The translations under genes were made by a program, and so were the position numbers. From SPDF01 sp963812085 (lineage in GTDB: Bacteria; Gemmatimonadota; Gemmatimonadetes; Gemmatimonadales; GWC2-71-9), in contig CAWETL010000005.1 of NCBI GenBank assembly GCA_963812085.1, forward strand, positions 124,001-188,000: 64,000 bases of DNA. Reading direction: 5' to 3'. Numbering within the stretch: position 1 is the stretch's first letter; each line of letters begins with the position of its first letter. Under the pieces are notes generated by a model that saw nothing but the letters and a program-made list of their open reading frames with translations, searched no databases and was not told where the DNA came from. Below, one piece after another: positions 16,178-25,652 of this stretch.

Positions 16178-17326
16178 CTACCAGCCGCGCTCGGTCCGGA
16201 GCCCGCCCGCGGCACGCACCGTCCACATCGTTGGCGCAGTTCCCGTTTCCCGCCGGAAATCGGCGGCCACGGCGCGAGAAAGCGCGGGGTATCGCTCCGG
16301 CGGTGCCATAATCAGCACTGTGCCCCCCCACCCTCCCCCGGTGAGCCGCGCGCCCCAGGCCCCGTGGCGCACCGCGCTCGCGACCAGCCGGTCCGCCTCG
16401 CCGCACGACGATTCGAAATCGTCCCGGATGGATGCGTGCCCCTCCAGCAGAAACTGGCCCACCCGCGGAAAATCGCGCGTCGTGAGCGCCAGCGCCGCGG
16501 CCCGGGTGCGGGCGGTTTCCCTCACGACATGGCGGAGCCGGCGAAACAGGACATCCGGCATCCGCGACTGCAGCTGCTCGAGCGCCGCCTCCGGCACCGC
16601 CGCGAGCGCGGGCGCATCGATGCCGGCGGCGCGGCAGGCCTCGAGCGCCGCCACGCATTCCGCCCGGCGCCGGTTGTATTCGCCGTCCGCCAGGCGGTGC
16701 GAAACGCCCGTCTCCACCAGCAGCACCGGCAGGTCGAGCGGCACCTGGCGGCGGGTGTCCTCCCCGGTCTCGAACAGCAGCGCGTGCCGGGCGATCGCGT
16801 GCGCCGAGACGGTCTGGTCCATCCGCCCGCACTGGACACCGACCACGTCGTGCTCGGCGTGCCAGGCGACCTCGACCAGCGCCTCGCGGGACAGCCGCCG
16901 CCGACTCACCTGGGAAAGCGCCTTGGCCGCGGCGACGCTCAGGGCGGCGGACGAGGCGAGTCCGGCCCCGGCCGGGACGGTGCTCGCCACGGCGATGCGG
17001 CCGCCGGGCGGCGCCGCCCGCATTTCGTGGAGCACCCGGATCACCCCGGCCAGGTAGTCGGTCCACCGGCCCTCCGGCGCGGCCGCCGGGTCGAATTCGA
17101 CCGCGATGCCGTCCAGCGCCGAAACCGCCTTCCAGCCCTCGGCGGATCCGGCCAGGACGACCGTGCGGCGCGGGATCGCAAAGGGGAGGACGGGCCCGCC
17201 GTTGTAGTCGGTGTGCTCGCCCAGCAAATTGACGCGGCCGGGCGCGGACGCGCCGGCCAGCGGGTGACTGGCAAAGGAGCCCTCGAAGAGCGAACTTGCG
17301 AGGCCGAGCGGCGAGGATGGGCGCAC
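16178..17326 (-). CDS. galK: galactokinase
   Basis: Phosphorylates galactose at C1 (Leloir pathway). The 382-residue GHMP kinase shows the galactokinase signature GRVNLLGEHTDYNGG (30-44), the GHMP phosphate-binding loop PAGAGLASSAALS, and motif 3, LTGGGWGGTVL, near the C-terminus. It starts with GTG and is divergent from the barrel gene, with only 26 bases between start codons, so its promoter must overlap the start of that gene or lie within it. No other gal gene is nearby. Confidence 0.93.
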   Translation of the reverse strand: MRPSSPLGLASSLFEGSFASHPLAGASAPGRVNLLGEHTDYNGGPVLPFAIPRRTVVLAGSAEGWKAVSALDGIAVEFDPAAAPEGRWTDYLAGVIRVLHEMRAAPPGGRIAVASTVPAGAGLASSAALSVAAAKALSQVSRRRLSREALVEVAWHAEHDVVGVQCGRMDQTVSAHAIARHALLFETGEDTRRQVPLDLPVLLVETGVSHRLADGEYNRRRAECVAALEACRAAGIDAPALAAVPEAALEQLQSRMPDVLFRRLRHVVRETARTRAAALALTTRDFPRVGQFLLEGHASIRDDFESSCGEADRLVASAVRHGAWGARLTGGGWGGTVLIMAPPERYPALSRAVAADFRRETGTAPTMWTVRAAGGLRTERGW

Positions 17327-17352
17327 GGAGTGAGCTTACCGAGGGAGGAGAC

Positions 17353-18888
17353 TTGAGGCAACGTGTGCTGGGGGTCGCCGCGGCGGCCCTCTTCGCGACA
17401 CCGGCCGCGGCACAATTGCCCGCCCTCGGCGCGCCGCGCGGCGTGTTCCGTATCGAGATCGGCGGTGACTTCGCCGCGGCGAGCGACCAGTTCTTCGATG
17501 GCACCACCCAGCCCTATCGCGCTCAGTTCACGACCCCCATCATCGGCGCCGCCTTCTACCCCGAGCTGGCGCCGGCGCAGTCCTGGGTCGCACAGTTGTC
17601 GGGCATCAACGGCTACACCCTGAGCGTCGGCCAGTCGAAGATGCAGGCGCAGGTGAGCGCCGGCGTCCTCCGCCTCGGCGGCACCCTCGGGATCACCTCC
17701 AAGCTCAGCCTCTTCGGCGTGGCGCCGATCGTGAAGCAGCAGGTCGAGGTCGCCTACTCGTTCGACAGCGCCGGGGCCAACTCGGGCTACAACCCCGCCA
17801 GCCCGACCTTCGGAACGCCCGGCGGCGCGCTCTTCCGCGACAGCCTCAATCTCGTCGTCGACTCGCTCGGCACGCTCTTGGCCAGCGGTTACTACGACGG
17901 CAATCCGACGACCAAGGCGCTCGCCCAGACGACATACGCCTACCTGAGCGGGCTCGACTCCCTGTACCAGTCGTCTCCCTTCGTGCCGCTGGACAGCAGC
18001 GCCGCCGGGGTGGCCATGAGCGCAGGATTGGCGGCCGCGCAGGCCAACCTGGCCGGCCTCAGCGTGCCGAGTTTTGCGCAGCCGCTGCCGCTCCCGGCCG
18101 CGGCGCTCACCGGGTCGGAATACAACAGTTTCCTCACCTCCGGGGGCGGGCCCGTCCTCGCCGCTCCCTTCACCACCCACAGCTCGTTCCTGCTCGGCGA
18201 CGTCGAGCTGGGCGCCCTGTACACGATCATCGACCGGTGGAACGCGCCGGGCCATCCGGGCGGACTCCGCCTGGTGGCGCGCGCCCTCGTGCGGCTGCCG
18301 ACCGGCACGCAGCCGCTGCCGAACGACTTCGTGAGCATCCCGACCGGCGGGGGGCAGACCGACCTGCAGGCCTCCCTCGTGGCGGATGTGGGCGGCGGGA
18401 AGTTCGGGGCGCGGTTCGAGGGGAGCTACACCGACCAGATGTCGGCCACGGTCAACCAGCGCGTGACCCTGCCGTCGCAGCCCATTCCCTGGGCCAACCG
18501 CCTCGCGTCCGTCACCCGGGACCCGGGCAACGAGCTCCTGCTCAGCGCGACACCCTACTTCCAGCTGGCGCCGGGCCTGGCGCTGGTCGCGGTCGTGCGC
18601 TACTGGTCTCACGGCGCCGACGCCGTGAGCTACGCCTCGGGCGCCGCGGCGATTCCTGGAGTGAGCGCGAGCGACCTGGCAGTGGGGACCGACGCCAGCG
18701 CGACGGTCCTCGGGGGCGGCATCAGCTACGCGCCGACGGCCAAGCCCGGCGGGAAAGTTCCGCTTGACGCGTTCTGGCTTTATGAGAGCGTAATGGCGGC
18801 GAGCGGCGGGGTGGTGCCGAAGACCGGGACGATTCGGATGGGACTTCGTTGGCCGTTGCGCCTGTGGGGTCGGGCGACCAGTCAATAA
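17353..18888 (+). CDS. probable outer-membrane beta-barrel protein
   Basis: A 511-residue protein of unknown function. The N-terminus is a Sec signal peptide (cleavage near AAA-Q at about 21). The mature part is rich in glycine, serine and alternating hydrophobic strands and ends in an aromatic-containing strand (MGLRWPLRLWG), all in keeping with an outer-membrane barrel. The TTG start is chosen because GGAGG lies 4 bases before it and the signal peptide begins there; a longer reading from 17296 would run into galK. I do not recognise the family, so a transporter or porin role is only a guess. Confidence 0.7.
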   Translation: MRQRVLGVAAAALFATPAAAQLPALGAPRGVFRIEIGGDFAAASDQFFDGTTQPYRAQFTTPIIGAAFYPELAPAQSWVAQLSGINGYTLSVGQSKMQAQVSAGVLRLGGTLGITSKLSLFGVAPIVKQQVEVAYSFDSAGANSGYNPASPTFGTPGGALFRDSLNLVVDSLGTLLASGYYDGNPTTKALAQTTYAYLSGLDSLYQSSPFVPLDSSAAGVAMSAGLAAAQANLAGLSVPSFAQPLPLPAAALTGSEYNSFLTSGGGPVLAAPFTTHSSFLLGDVELGALYTIIDRWNAPGHPGGLRLVARALVRLPTGTQPLPNDFVSIPTGGGQTDLQASLVADVGGGKFGARFEGSYTDQMSATVNQRVTLPSQPIPWANRLASVTRDPGNELLLSATPYFQLAPGLALVAVVRYWSHGADAVSYASGAAAIPGVSASDLAVGTDASATVLGGGISYAPTAKPGGKVPLDAFWLYESVMAASGGVVPKTGTIRMGLRWPLRLWGRATSQ

Positions 18889-18901
18889 TCAGGGCGGACC
18901 C

Positions 18902-20563
18902 TCACCGCACGGCGCGTCCCAGCATCTCCTCCGCGTGCCGCCGGGCCGCGCCGCCCTCCGCATCCCCCAGCATCCGCGCGATCTCGGTGACACGGTCCTC
19001 CCCGAGGATCGTCTCGACGCTGCTGGTCGCGATTCCGCCCTGCACGCCCTTCGACACCACCAGGTGCCGGTCGGCCCGCACGGCGATCTGCGGCAAGTGC
19101 GTGATCACCAGCACCTGGTGCGCCGCCGACACCTCCGCGAGCGCTTCGCCCACCTGGCCACCCACCTCGCCGCCGATGCCCTGATCGATCTCGTCGAACA
19201 CGAACGTGGGAATCCGGTCGTGGCGGGCCACCACCACCTCCAGCGCCAGCATCAGCCGGGACAGCTCCCCGCCCGACGCCACCTTCTGGATCGGTTGCGC
19301 GTCGAGCCCCACGTTGAGCCGCACCGAGAAGCCGACCGTTTCCGCGCCGTCGGGACCGGGCTGGCCCAGTGGCGACAATTCCGCCTCGAACCTCCCGCCC
19401 GCCAGTCCCAGCTTGGGAAGCAGTCGGCCGACGGCCCGCGCCAGCCGGCCCGCGGCCTGCGATCGCTTCTCGCTCAGCGTTGCGGCGGCCGAGGCAAGCG
19501 CCGCGTCGGCAGCGCTCCGCCGCGCGGCGATGGCCCGGAGGTCGGCGTCGGCCGTGTCGAGCAACTCGAGTTCCTTCTCCGCGCTCGCGTGCGTCTCCAG
19601 AACGGCCTCGAGGGAGCCGCCGTATTTCTGCTGCAGCCGGAACAGCTGGTCCCGCCGCCGCTCGATGGCCTCGAGGCGCGCCGGATCCCGCTCGACTCCC
19701 TCGGCGTAGGCCGACGCCAGCCTGGCCAGCTCGGCGAGCTGCGCGTAGGAGCCGTCGAGGAGCTCGCGCCACGCCGCCAGGTCGGGATCGACGCGCTCGA
19801 GCTGGCCCAGCGCCCGCTCCGCCACAGCGAGCGCCTTGAGCGCGCTGGCGTCCTCGCCGTCCAGCGCCTCGGACAGCAACCGCGCCTGCTCCTCCAGCGA
19901 TCCAGCGTGGGTCAGCCGCCTCGACTCGCTGGCGAGTGACTCGTCTTCCCCGGGCCGCAGCTTGGCGCCGGCGATTTCGCTCGCGACGTGCCGCAGGTAG
20001 TCGGCCCGCCGGCGCACCTCCTCCAGCCGCGTCGCGAGCGTCGATTCCTCGGTCCGAAGCGCGACGAGGAGTGCGTGGGCCTGGCTGACCGCCTCCCGCT
20101 CGGGCATGGCCACCGCGTAGGCGTCGAGGATGTCGCGCTGGGTGTCGGGCTTGAGGAGGGAGACGGTCTCGTGCTGGCCGTGGAGGTCCACCAGCATTTC
20201 GCCGAGGGAGGCGAGGACGCTCACGGTGGCCGGGCTGCCGTTGATCCAGGCACGGGAGCGCCCCTCGGCGCTCACCTCGCGCCGGATGACGACCCGCTCC
20301 TCGTCGACGTCGAGGCCGAGCGCCTCGATGCGCCGCTGCAGCGCCCGCGGGAGCTGCTCGAAGGCGCCCTCGACGACCGCCCGTCCGGCGCCGGGGCGCA
20401 CCACGCCGCTGTCTCCCCGCCCGCCGAGCAGCAGGCCGAGGGCGTCCACGAGGATCGACTTGCCGGCGCCGGTCTCGCCGGTCAGGACGTTGAGGCCGGC
20501 GCCGAGGCGAAGGGTCACGTCCGCGATCGTGGCGACGTCGCGGACCCGGAGTTCGGCGAGCAT
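18902..20563 (-). CDS. recN: DNA repair protein RecN
   Basis: SMC-like ATPase acting in double-strand-break repair, 553 residues. The Walker A motif is GETGAGKS (about 31-38), the ABC signature SGGELSRLMLAL lies near residue 430, and Walker B is FVFDEIDQGIGG. Between them lie the two coiled-coil arms. Its ATG shares one base with the nadK stop (TGATG). The nadK-recN order is common in bacteria. Confidence 0.95.
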   Translation of the reverse strand: MLAELRVRDVATIADVTLRLGAGLNVLTGETGAGKSILVDALGLLLGGRGDSGVVRPGAGRAVVEGAFEQLPRALQRRIEALGLDVDEERVVIRREVSAEGRSRAWINGSPATVSVLASLGEMLVDLHGQHETVSLLKPDTQRDILDAYAVAMPEREAVSQAHALLVALRTEESTLATRLEEVRRRADYLRHVASEIAGAKLRPGEDESLASESRRLTHAGSLEEQARLLSEALDGEDASALKALAVAERALGQLERVDPDLAAWRELLDGSYAQLAELARLASAYAEGVERDPARLEAIERRRDQLFRLQQKYGGSLEAVLETHASAEKELELLDTADADLRAIAARRSAADAALASAAATLSEKRSQAAGRLARAVGRLLPKLGLAGGRFEAELSPLGQPGPDGAETVGFSVRLNVGLDAQPIQKVASGGELSRLMLALEVVVARHDRIPTFVFDEIDQGIGGEVGGQVGEALAEVSAAHQVLVITHLPQIAVRADRHLVVSKGVQGGIATSSVETILGEDRVTEIARMLGDAEGGAARRHAEEMLGRAVR

Positions 20564-21429
20564 CAGAGCGGCGTGCGGTCGGAGAGGTCGCCCCAGTGGA
20601 GTTTCTGGCGCATGCGCTGGAAATACCCCTCGGGGCCGACGCGGACCAGCATCACGGGGGATTCGGCGAGCCGGAGGCGGACGCGTGACCCGGGAGCGAG
20701 GTGGGTGGCCACCTGGCCGTCGACCGACACGAGGACGTCCTCCTCGTCGGGATTGACCGGCTGGATGAGGATGTCCCAGGAGGCGGGAACCACCAGCGGC
20801 CGCACGGCGAGGGTGTGGGCGCAGATCGGCGTCACCACCAGCGCCTGGACGCCGGGGACGACGATCGGCCCGCCGGCGCTGAGCGAGTACGCCGTCGAGC
20901 CGGTGGGCGTGGCCACGATGATGCCGTCGGCGCTGTACGGCCCCACGCTCTCGCCCTGGACCACCACGTCGAGCCGGATGACGCGCGCCACGCCGCCCTT
21001 GTGTACCACGACGTCGTTGAGCGCGAGGTCGAGCGCGGTGGACTGGCCGTTGGCGTCCTGAATGACGGCCTTGAGTGCCTGGCGCGGTTCCGTGGTGTAC
21101 CGGCCGGCCACCAGCGCCTCGAGCGCCGCGGGGAGCGCGCCGCGCGAGACACTCGTGAGGAAGCCGACCTTGCCGAGATTGACGCCGAGGATGGGGATGC
21201 CACGCCCCTCGAGCATGCGGGCGCCGCGGAGGAGCGTCCCGTCGCCGCCGAAGGTGAGGAGCACGTCGAGCGGCGCGTCGTCGAGGTCGGGCACCGGGGC
21301 CGGCCAGAATTCCTCCAGCCGCGGCTCGGAGTAGAGCGTGATGCCGTGCCCCGGCGCCAGGCCGGCGAGTTGCTCCAGGATGCCCCGGAGCTCAGGATAC
21401 CGGTGGTTGCCGCAGACACCAATCTTCAT
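20563..21429 (-). CDS. nadK: NAD kinase
   Basis: Converts NAD to NADP using ATP. The 288-residue protein has the GGDGT motif at 61-65, with the catalytic aspartate, and the conserved NAD-binding ATPTGSTAYSLSAGGPI segment. Length and layout are normal. ATGA overlap with dxs upstream (21426-21429) and 1-nt overlap with recN downstream show that dxs-nadK-recN are coupled. Confidence 0.95.
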   Translation of the reverse strand: MKIGVCGNHRYPELRGILEQLAGLAPGHGITLYSEPRLEEFWPAPVPDLDDAPLDVLLTFGGDGTLLRGARMLEGRGIPILGVNLGKVGFLTSVSRGALPAALEALVAGRYTTEPRQALKAVIQDANGQSTALDLALNDVVVHKGGVARVIRLDVVVQGESVGPYSADGIIVATPTGSTAYSLSAGGPIVVPGVQALVVTPICAHTLAVRPLVVPASWDILIQPVNPDEEDVLVSVDGQVATHLAPGSRVRLRLAESPVMLVRVGPEGYFQRMRQKLHWGDLSDRTPL

Positions 21430-23324
21430 CGCGCTTCGACCGACTCCTCGCCGTGCAGCGCCGTGACGCGCCGCGCGATGCCCTCGGCGGTGAGCCCGAA
21501 GCTCGCCAACTGGTCCGCACGCGGCGCCTGCTCGACCAGCCGGTCCGGGACGCCCAGCGCGATGACCCGGACGTCCGGCGCGATGGTCTGCACCATCTCC
21601 GCCAGGTAGGCCCCGAATCCGTTGACGATGGTGCCCTCCTCCACCGTCACCAGGACACGATGGTCGGCCAGGAGCCCCTCCAGCATGGCGCGGTCGAGCG
21701 GCTTGAGGAAGCGGGCGTTGACCACGGTGCAGTCGAGTCCCTCGGCCTTGAGGATCTCCGCGGCCTGCATGCTGGGCTGCACCATCGTCCCGACGCCGAG
21801 GATGGCCACCTCGCGCCCGTGGCGAAGCGTCTCCCAGGTGCCGTAGGGAACGGCGGGAATCCCGGCGACCGGCTGCGGTTCCACCGGCACCTTGTCGCGC
21901 GGATAGCGGGTGCAGAACGGGCCCGCATCGTGCGTGAGCGCCGTCTTGAGGAGACCGACCAGCTCGTCTCCGTCCTTGGGCGCCGTGACCGTCATCCCCG
22001 GCACCGCCAGCATGTAGGCGATGTCGTAGAGCCCCATGTGCGTCTGGCCGTCCTCACCCACCAGCCCCGCCCGGTCCATGCAAAAGATCACCGGCAGGTG
22101 CTGCACCGCGATATCGTGAATGATGTTGTCGTAGGCCCGCTGCAGGAACGTGCTGTAGATGGCCACCACCGGGCGCACGCCCTGCGTGGCCAGCCCGCCC
22201 GCGAACGTGACCGCGTGCCCCTCGGCGATACCGACGTCGAAGAAGCGCTCCGGCCACGCCGCCTGGAAGATGTTGGTGCCGGTGCCGCTCGGCATGGCGG
22301 CGGTCACGGCCACGAACCCGGGGAACTCGTGCCCCAGCGCCGTGAGGCTGTCGCCGAAGACCTGGGTCCAGGTCGGCGGGCCGCTGGACTTCTTGCGGGC
22401 CTCCCCGGTGATCGGGTCGTAGGCGGCGAGGCCGTGCCACTTTTCGCGGTTCTCCTCCGCGAACGTGAACCCCTTGCCCTTTTCGGTCAGGACGTGGATG
22501 ACCCGCGGGCCCTTGAGGTCCCGCACGAAGCGCAGGGTCTCGCTCAACTTCTTGAGGTCGTGTCCGTCGATGGGGCCGAAGTACCGGAAGCCCATCTCCT
22601 CGAAGAACATCCCGTCGGAGAAGAGGTTCTTGGCGCTCTCCTCGAGGTTCTTGGCGAACTCGACCACGCGCTCGCCGAAGACGTGCGACACCGCCAGCGT
22701 CAGTCCCTTGACCCGTTCACGGACCTTGTTGGTCAGCGGGTTAGCCACGATCCCGCCCAGGGTGCGACTGATGGCGCCGACGTTGGGCGAGATGCTCATC
22801 CCGTTGTCGTTGACGATGAGGATGATGTCCCGGTCCGAGTGCCCGGCGTTGTTCATTCCCTCGTAGGAAAGCCCGCAGGTGAGCGACCCGTCGCCGACGA
22901 CGGCGACCACCTTGTTCGTGCCACCCTTGAGATCCCGCGCGGTGGCCATGCCGAGCGCGGCCGACATCGCGGTGCCGGCATGGCCGGCGCCGAACTGGTC
23001 GTGCTCACTCTCGCTGCGCTTCAGGAAGCCGGAAATGCCCCCCGTCTGGCGGAGCGTCGGGAATTCGGCGTTGCGGCCGGTCAGGAGCTTCCAGGCGTAC
23101 GCCTGGTGGCCCACGTCCCAGAGGATCTTGTCGGTGGGGCTGTCGAACTCGTAGAGGAGCGCGATGGCGAGTTCGACCACGCCGAGACTGGCGCCGATGT
23201 GGCCGCCGGTGACGGAACAGCAGTCGATCAGGCGCTCACGGACCTCCTGCGCCAGCTCCGGGAGCTGGTCCCGGGAGAGCCGCTTGAGGTCGGCGGGGCC
23301 GTTGATCGAATCGAGCAGAGCCAT
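21426..23324 (-). CDS. dxs: 1-deoxy-D-xylulose-5-phosphate synthase
   Basis: First enzyme of the non-mevalonate isoprenoid pathway; joins pyruvate and glyceraldehyde-3-phosphate with thiamine diphosphate. The 632-residue protein has the ThDP motif GDGSLTCGLSYEGMNNAG, the substrate region DNGMSISPNVG, a transketolase pyrimidine domain (MDRAGLVGEDGQTH) and a C-terminal domain. The start MALLDSING is 17 bases past the ispA stop and is the conserved DXS N-terminus; the long upstream extension is the ispA shadow. ispA-dxs adjacency is typical. Confidence 0.96.
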   Translation of the reverse strand: MALLDSINGPADLKRLSRDQLPELAQEVRERLIDCCSVTGGHIGASLGVVELAIALLYEFDSPTDKILWDVGHQAYAWKLLTGRNAEFPTLRQTGGISGFLKRSESEHDQFGAGHAGTAMSAALGMATARDLKGGTNKVVAVVGDGSLTCGLSYEGMNNAGHSDRDIILIVNDNGMSISPNVGAISRTLGGIVANPLTNKVRERVKGLTLAVSHVFGERVVEFAKNLEESAKNLFSDGMFFEEMGFRYFGPIDGHDLKKLSETLRFVRDLKGPRVIHVLTEKGKGFTFAEENREKWHGLAAYDPITGEARKKSSGPPTWTQVFGDSLTALGHEFPGFVAVTAAMPSGTGTNIFQAAWPERFFDVGIAEGHAVTFAGGLATQGVRPVVAIYSTFLQRAYDNIIHDIAVQHLPVIFCMDRAGLVGEDGQTHMGLYDIAYMLAVPGMTVTAPKDGDELVGLLKTALTHDAGPFCTRYPRDKVPVEPQPVAGIPAVPYGTWETLRHGREVAILGVGTMVQPSMQAAEILKAEGLDCTVVNARFLKPLDRAMLEGLLADHRVLVTVEEGTIVNGFGAYLAEMVQTIAPDVRVIALGVPDRLVEQAPRADQLASFGLTAEGIARRVTALHGEESVEAR

Positions 23325-23341
23325 GAGGGGCCGGTCCTGGG

Positions 23342-24256
23342 TCAGTGACGACGAGTGACAATATAGCGCGCGAGCGCAGCGAGTGCCCCCGATGGTACCC
23401 CGGAGCGCTCGAGGGAGTTCACCGCCGCCTCCGCGTGCCCGGCGGCCGCCGCCTGGGCGCCCTCGACCCCCAGCAGCTGCACGTAGGTGGACTTGGCCAC
23501 CGCGGCGTCCTTGCCGGCGGTCTTCCCCAGCACCTCGCTCGTGGCCGTCACGTCGAGGACGTCGTCGGCCACCTGGAAGGCGAGCCCGATTTCCCGGCCG
23601 TACTCCCGGATCGCTTCGAGCTGCCAGGCCGCGGCGCCGGCGGACAGCGCTCCGACCGCGCAGGAGGCCTCGATGAGGGCGCCGGTCTTGCCCCGGTGCA
23701 CCGCGCGGAGCTCGTCGAGGGTGAGTGTGCGTCCTTCCGCCTCCAGGTCGAGCCACTGGCCTCCGACCATGCCCGTCATCCCCCCCGCCGTGAAGAGCTC
23801 GATCGCGAGCCGGCCGACCGTGTCCGCGGGAAGGGCCAGCTCGAGGCCGGCCGCGGCCAGCACCCGTGCCGCGACCGGCACCAGGAGAAAGCCCACCCGC
23901 GTGGCCGTCGGGATGTCGAACTCACGGTGGGTGGTCGGACGCCCTCGGCGGAGGTCGTCGTCGTCCATGCAGGGCAGGTCGTCGTGGACCAGCGAGTAGG
24001 TGTGGACCGTCTCGACCGCGGCCGCCACGCCGTCGATGGCCGCCGACGTTCCGCCGCAGGCCCGGTAGGCGGCGATCACCAGGGCCGGGCGGACGCGCTT
24101 GCCCGGGCTCCGGAGCGCGTATGCCATGGCCCGCCCGGGGTCGCCGGGAAGCGCCGACTCGAGGCGGGCGGCCCAGGCGGCGAGCAAGGCGTCGGTCCGC
24201 TCGCGCGCCTCGTCCAGCAGCGACTCGGCGCCGGGATCAGCCTTCGAAATCGGCAA
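23342..24256 (-). CDS. ispA: farnesyl diphosphate synthase (polyprenyl synthetase family)
   Basis: Condenses IPP with allylic diphosphates. From the TTG start it has 304 residues. The first aspartate-rich motif DDLPCMDDDDLRRG and the second, FQVADDVLDV, are intact, and GGQWLDL and KTGALI regions match bacterial FPP synthases. No ATG lies at a sensible place; TTG at 24254-24256 gives about 50 residues before KRVRP and overlaps the xseB end by 20 bases. Product chain length (C15 or C20) cannot be fixed from sequence. It lies between xseB and dxs, a common order. Confidence 0.9.
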   Translation of the reverse strand: MPISKADPGAESLLDEARERTDALLAAWAARLESALPGDPGRAMAYALRSPGKRVRPALVIAAYRACGGTSAAIDGVAAAVETVHTYSLVHDDLPCMDDDDLRRGRPTTHREFDIPTATRVGFLLVPVAARVLAAAGLELALPADTVGRLAIELFTAGGMTGMVGGQWLDLEAEGRTLTLDELRAVHRGKTGALIEASCAVGALSAGAAAWQLEAIREYGREIGLAFQVADDVLDVTATSEVLGKTAGKDAAVAKSTYVQLLGVEGAQAAAAGHAEAAVNSLERSGVPSGALAALARYIVTRRH

Positions 24257-24473
24257 GTCCCAGCGTCCCGTCGGCCTGCTCGACGATCTTCTTGACCCGC
24301 GCCTCGGCCTCGGCGAGCCGCTCCCGCGCCGCGCGCAGCCGCGCGACACCCTCCTCGAAGAGGGCCAGCGCGGCGTCGAGGTCGGCGTCCTCCGCCTCGA
24401 GGCGTCGCACGATCTCCTCGAGGCGGCGCAGGTCGTCCTGGAGCGTCGGCTGTTCTTGCGGATTTTTCGGCAT
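24237..24473 (-). CDS. xseB: exodeoxyribonuclease VII small subunit
   Basis: A 78-residue helical protein matching XseB: LEEIVRRLEAEDADLDAAL, then LFEEGVARLRAARERLAEAEARV, the two-helix coiled coil that wraps the large subunit. It follows xseA by 5 bases, as expected for two subunits needed in fixed ratio. Confidence 0.93.
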   Translation of the reverse strand: MPKNPQEQPTLQDDLRRLEEIVRRLEAEDADLDAALALFEEGVARLRAARERLAEAEARVKKIVEQADGTLGLADFEG

Positions 24474-24478
24474 GATGG

Positions 24479-25642
24479 CTACTCCACGCGAGCCGGCACG
24501 GTGCCGTCGCTCACCCTGAGGCGGAAGGAACTGCCCGGCGGAAAATCCGCGACCCGCTTGAGCACGCGGCCGTCACGGTCCTGCGCCACCCCATAGCCCC
24601 GCGCCAATACCCGGAGCGGACTCAGCGCCTCGAGCTGCGCGGCGCGCCGCTCGACCCGCCCCCGCTGTTCCTCGACGAGGCGGCCCAGGGCGGCCTGCAT
24701 CCGGTCGCCGGTGCGGGCCAGACGCTCCTCGGCCACGCGGGTCCGGCGGCGGAGCCCGGCCGCCAGCCGGACCCCGAAGCCGTCCGCCCGCTCGAGGAGC
24801 GTGGCCCGCTCGGGCACCACGAGTTCCGCCGCGGCGGACGGCGTCGCGGCCCGCACGTCGGCGACGAGGTCGGCGAGCGATACATCGGTTTCGTGCCCGA
24901 CGGCGGAGATGGTCGGCACCCCGACCGCCGCGAGCGCCCGGCAGACCGCCTCGGTGTTGAACGCGGCCAGATCCTCCTTGGCGCCGCCGCCGCGCCCGAC
25001 GATGCAGGCGTCCACGCCCGGAATCCGGTTCACCAGGCCCAGCGCCTTCGCCAGAGAGGCCGCGGCGCCCTCACCCTGCACCTGCGCTCCGACCACCACC
25101 AATTCCACTGCACTCCAGCGCTTCCGGGTCACGATGATGATGTCGCGGAGCGCGGCGCCGTCCGGACTGGTGACCACGGCGATCCGCCGGGCGAGCGAAG
25201 GGAGGGGGCGCTTCCGGGCGGGATCGAAGAGGCCGTCGGCCTGGAGCGCGGCGCGCACCCGCTCGAGTTCCAGCGCCTTGGCGCCGACCAGCGCCGTGGG
25301 GACCAGGTCGGTGGCGGTGAGGCGGTACTCGCCGCGCTCCTCCCACAGCGTGGGGCGGCCGCGGACCAGCACCTCCATGCCGTCGCTCGGCAACTGCTCG
25401 AGCCGTCGCATGACGGTCAGGGCCTGCTGTTTCCAGAGCACGCACCGGAGGGAGGCGTCGGCGTCGCGGAGGGTGAAATACCAGTGGCCGCTTCGCCAGG
25501 CCTTGAACTCGACGAGCTCGCCATGGACCCAGATGGACTCGCGAAAGATCCCCTCGACGGCGTTCTTCGCGTGCCGGTTGACCTGCGCCACCGACCACGC
25601 CTCGGGCAGTTCGCCCTCGCCGAAGAGTGTGGGTTGGGTCAA
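24479..25642 (-). CDS. xseA: exodeoxyribonuclease VII large subunit
   Basis: Catalytic subunit of the single-strand DNA exonuclease VII, 387 residues. An N-terminal OB-fold domain (about 15-110) precedes the catalytic core with VVTSPDGAALRDI, GRGGGAKEDL and SAVGHETDVSLADLVAD. A long helical region follows and then a C-terminal segment. The C-terminal part is shorter than in E. coli XseA, as in many non-proteobacterial forms. folD ends 10 bases upstream. Confidence 0.94.
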   Translation of the reverse strand: MTQPTLFGEGELPEAWSVAQVNRHAKNAVEGIFRESIWVHGELVEFKAWRSGHWYFTLRDADASLRCVLWKQQALTVMRRLEQLPSDGMEVLVRGRPTLWEERGEYRLTATDLVPTALVGAKALELERVRAALQADGLFDPARKRPLPSLARRIAVVTSPDGAALRDIIIVTRKRWSAVELVVVGAQVQGEGAAASLAKALGLVNRIPGVDACIVGRGGGAKEDLAAFNTEAVCRALAAVGVPTISAVGHETDVSLADLVADVRAATPSAAAELVVPERATLLERADGFGVRLAAGLRRRTRVAEERLARTGDRMQAALGRLVEEQRGRVERRAAQLEALSPLRVLARGYGVAQDRDGRVLKRVADFPPGSSFRLRVSDGTVPARVE

Positions 25643-25652
25643 GCGGACGGGC

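Noticed and set aside
21453..23348. 631-codon open frame opposite dxs
   Set aside because: Antisense shadow; dxs has all family motifs.
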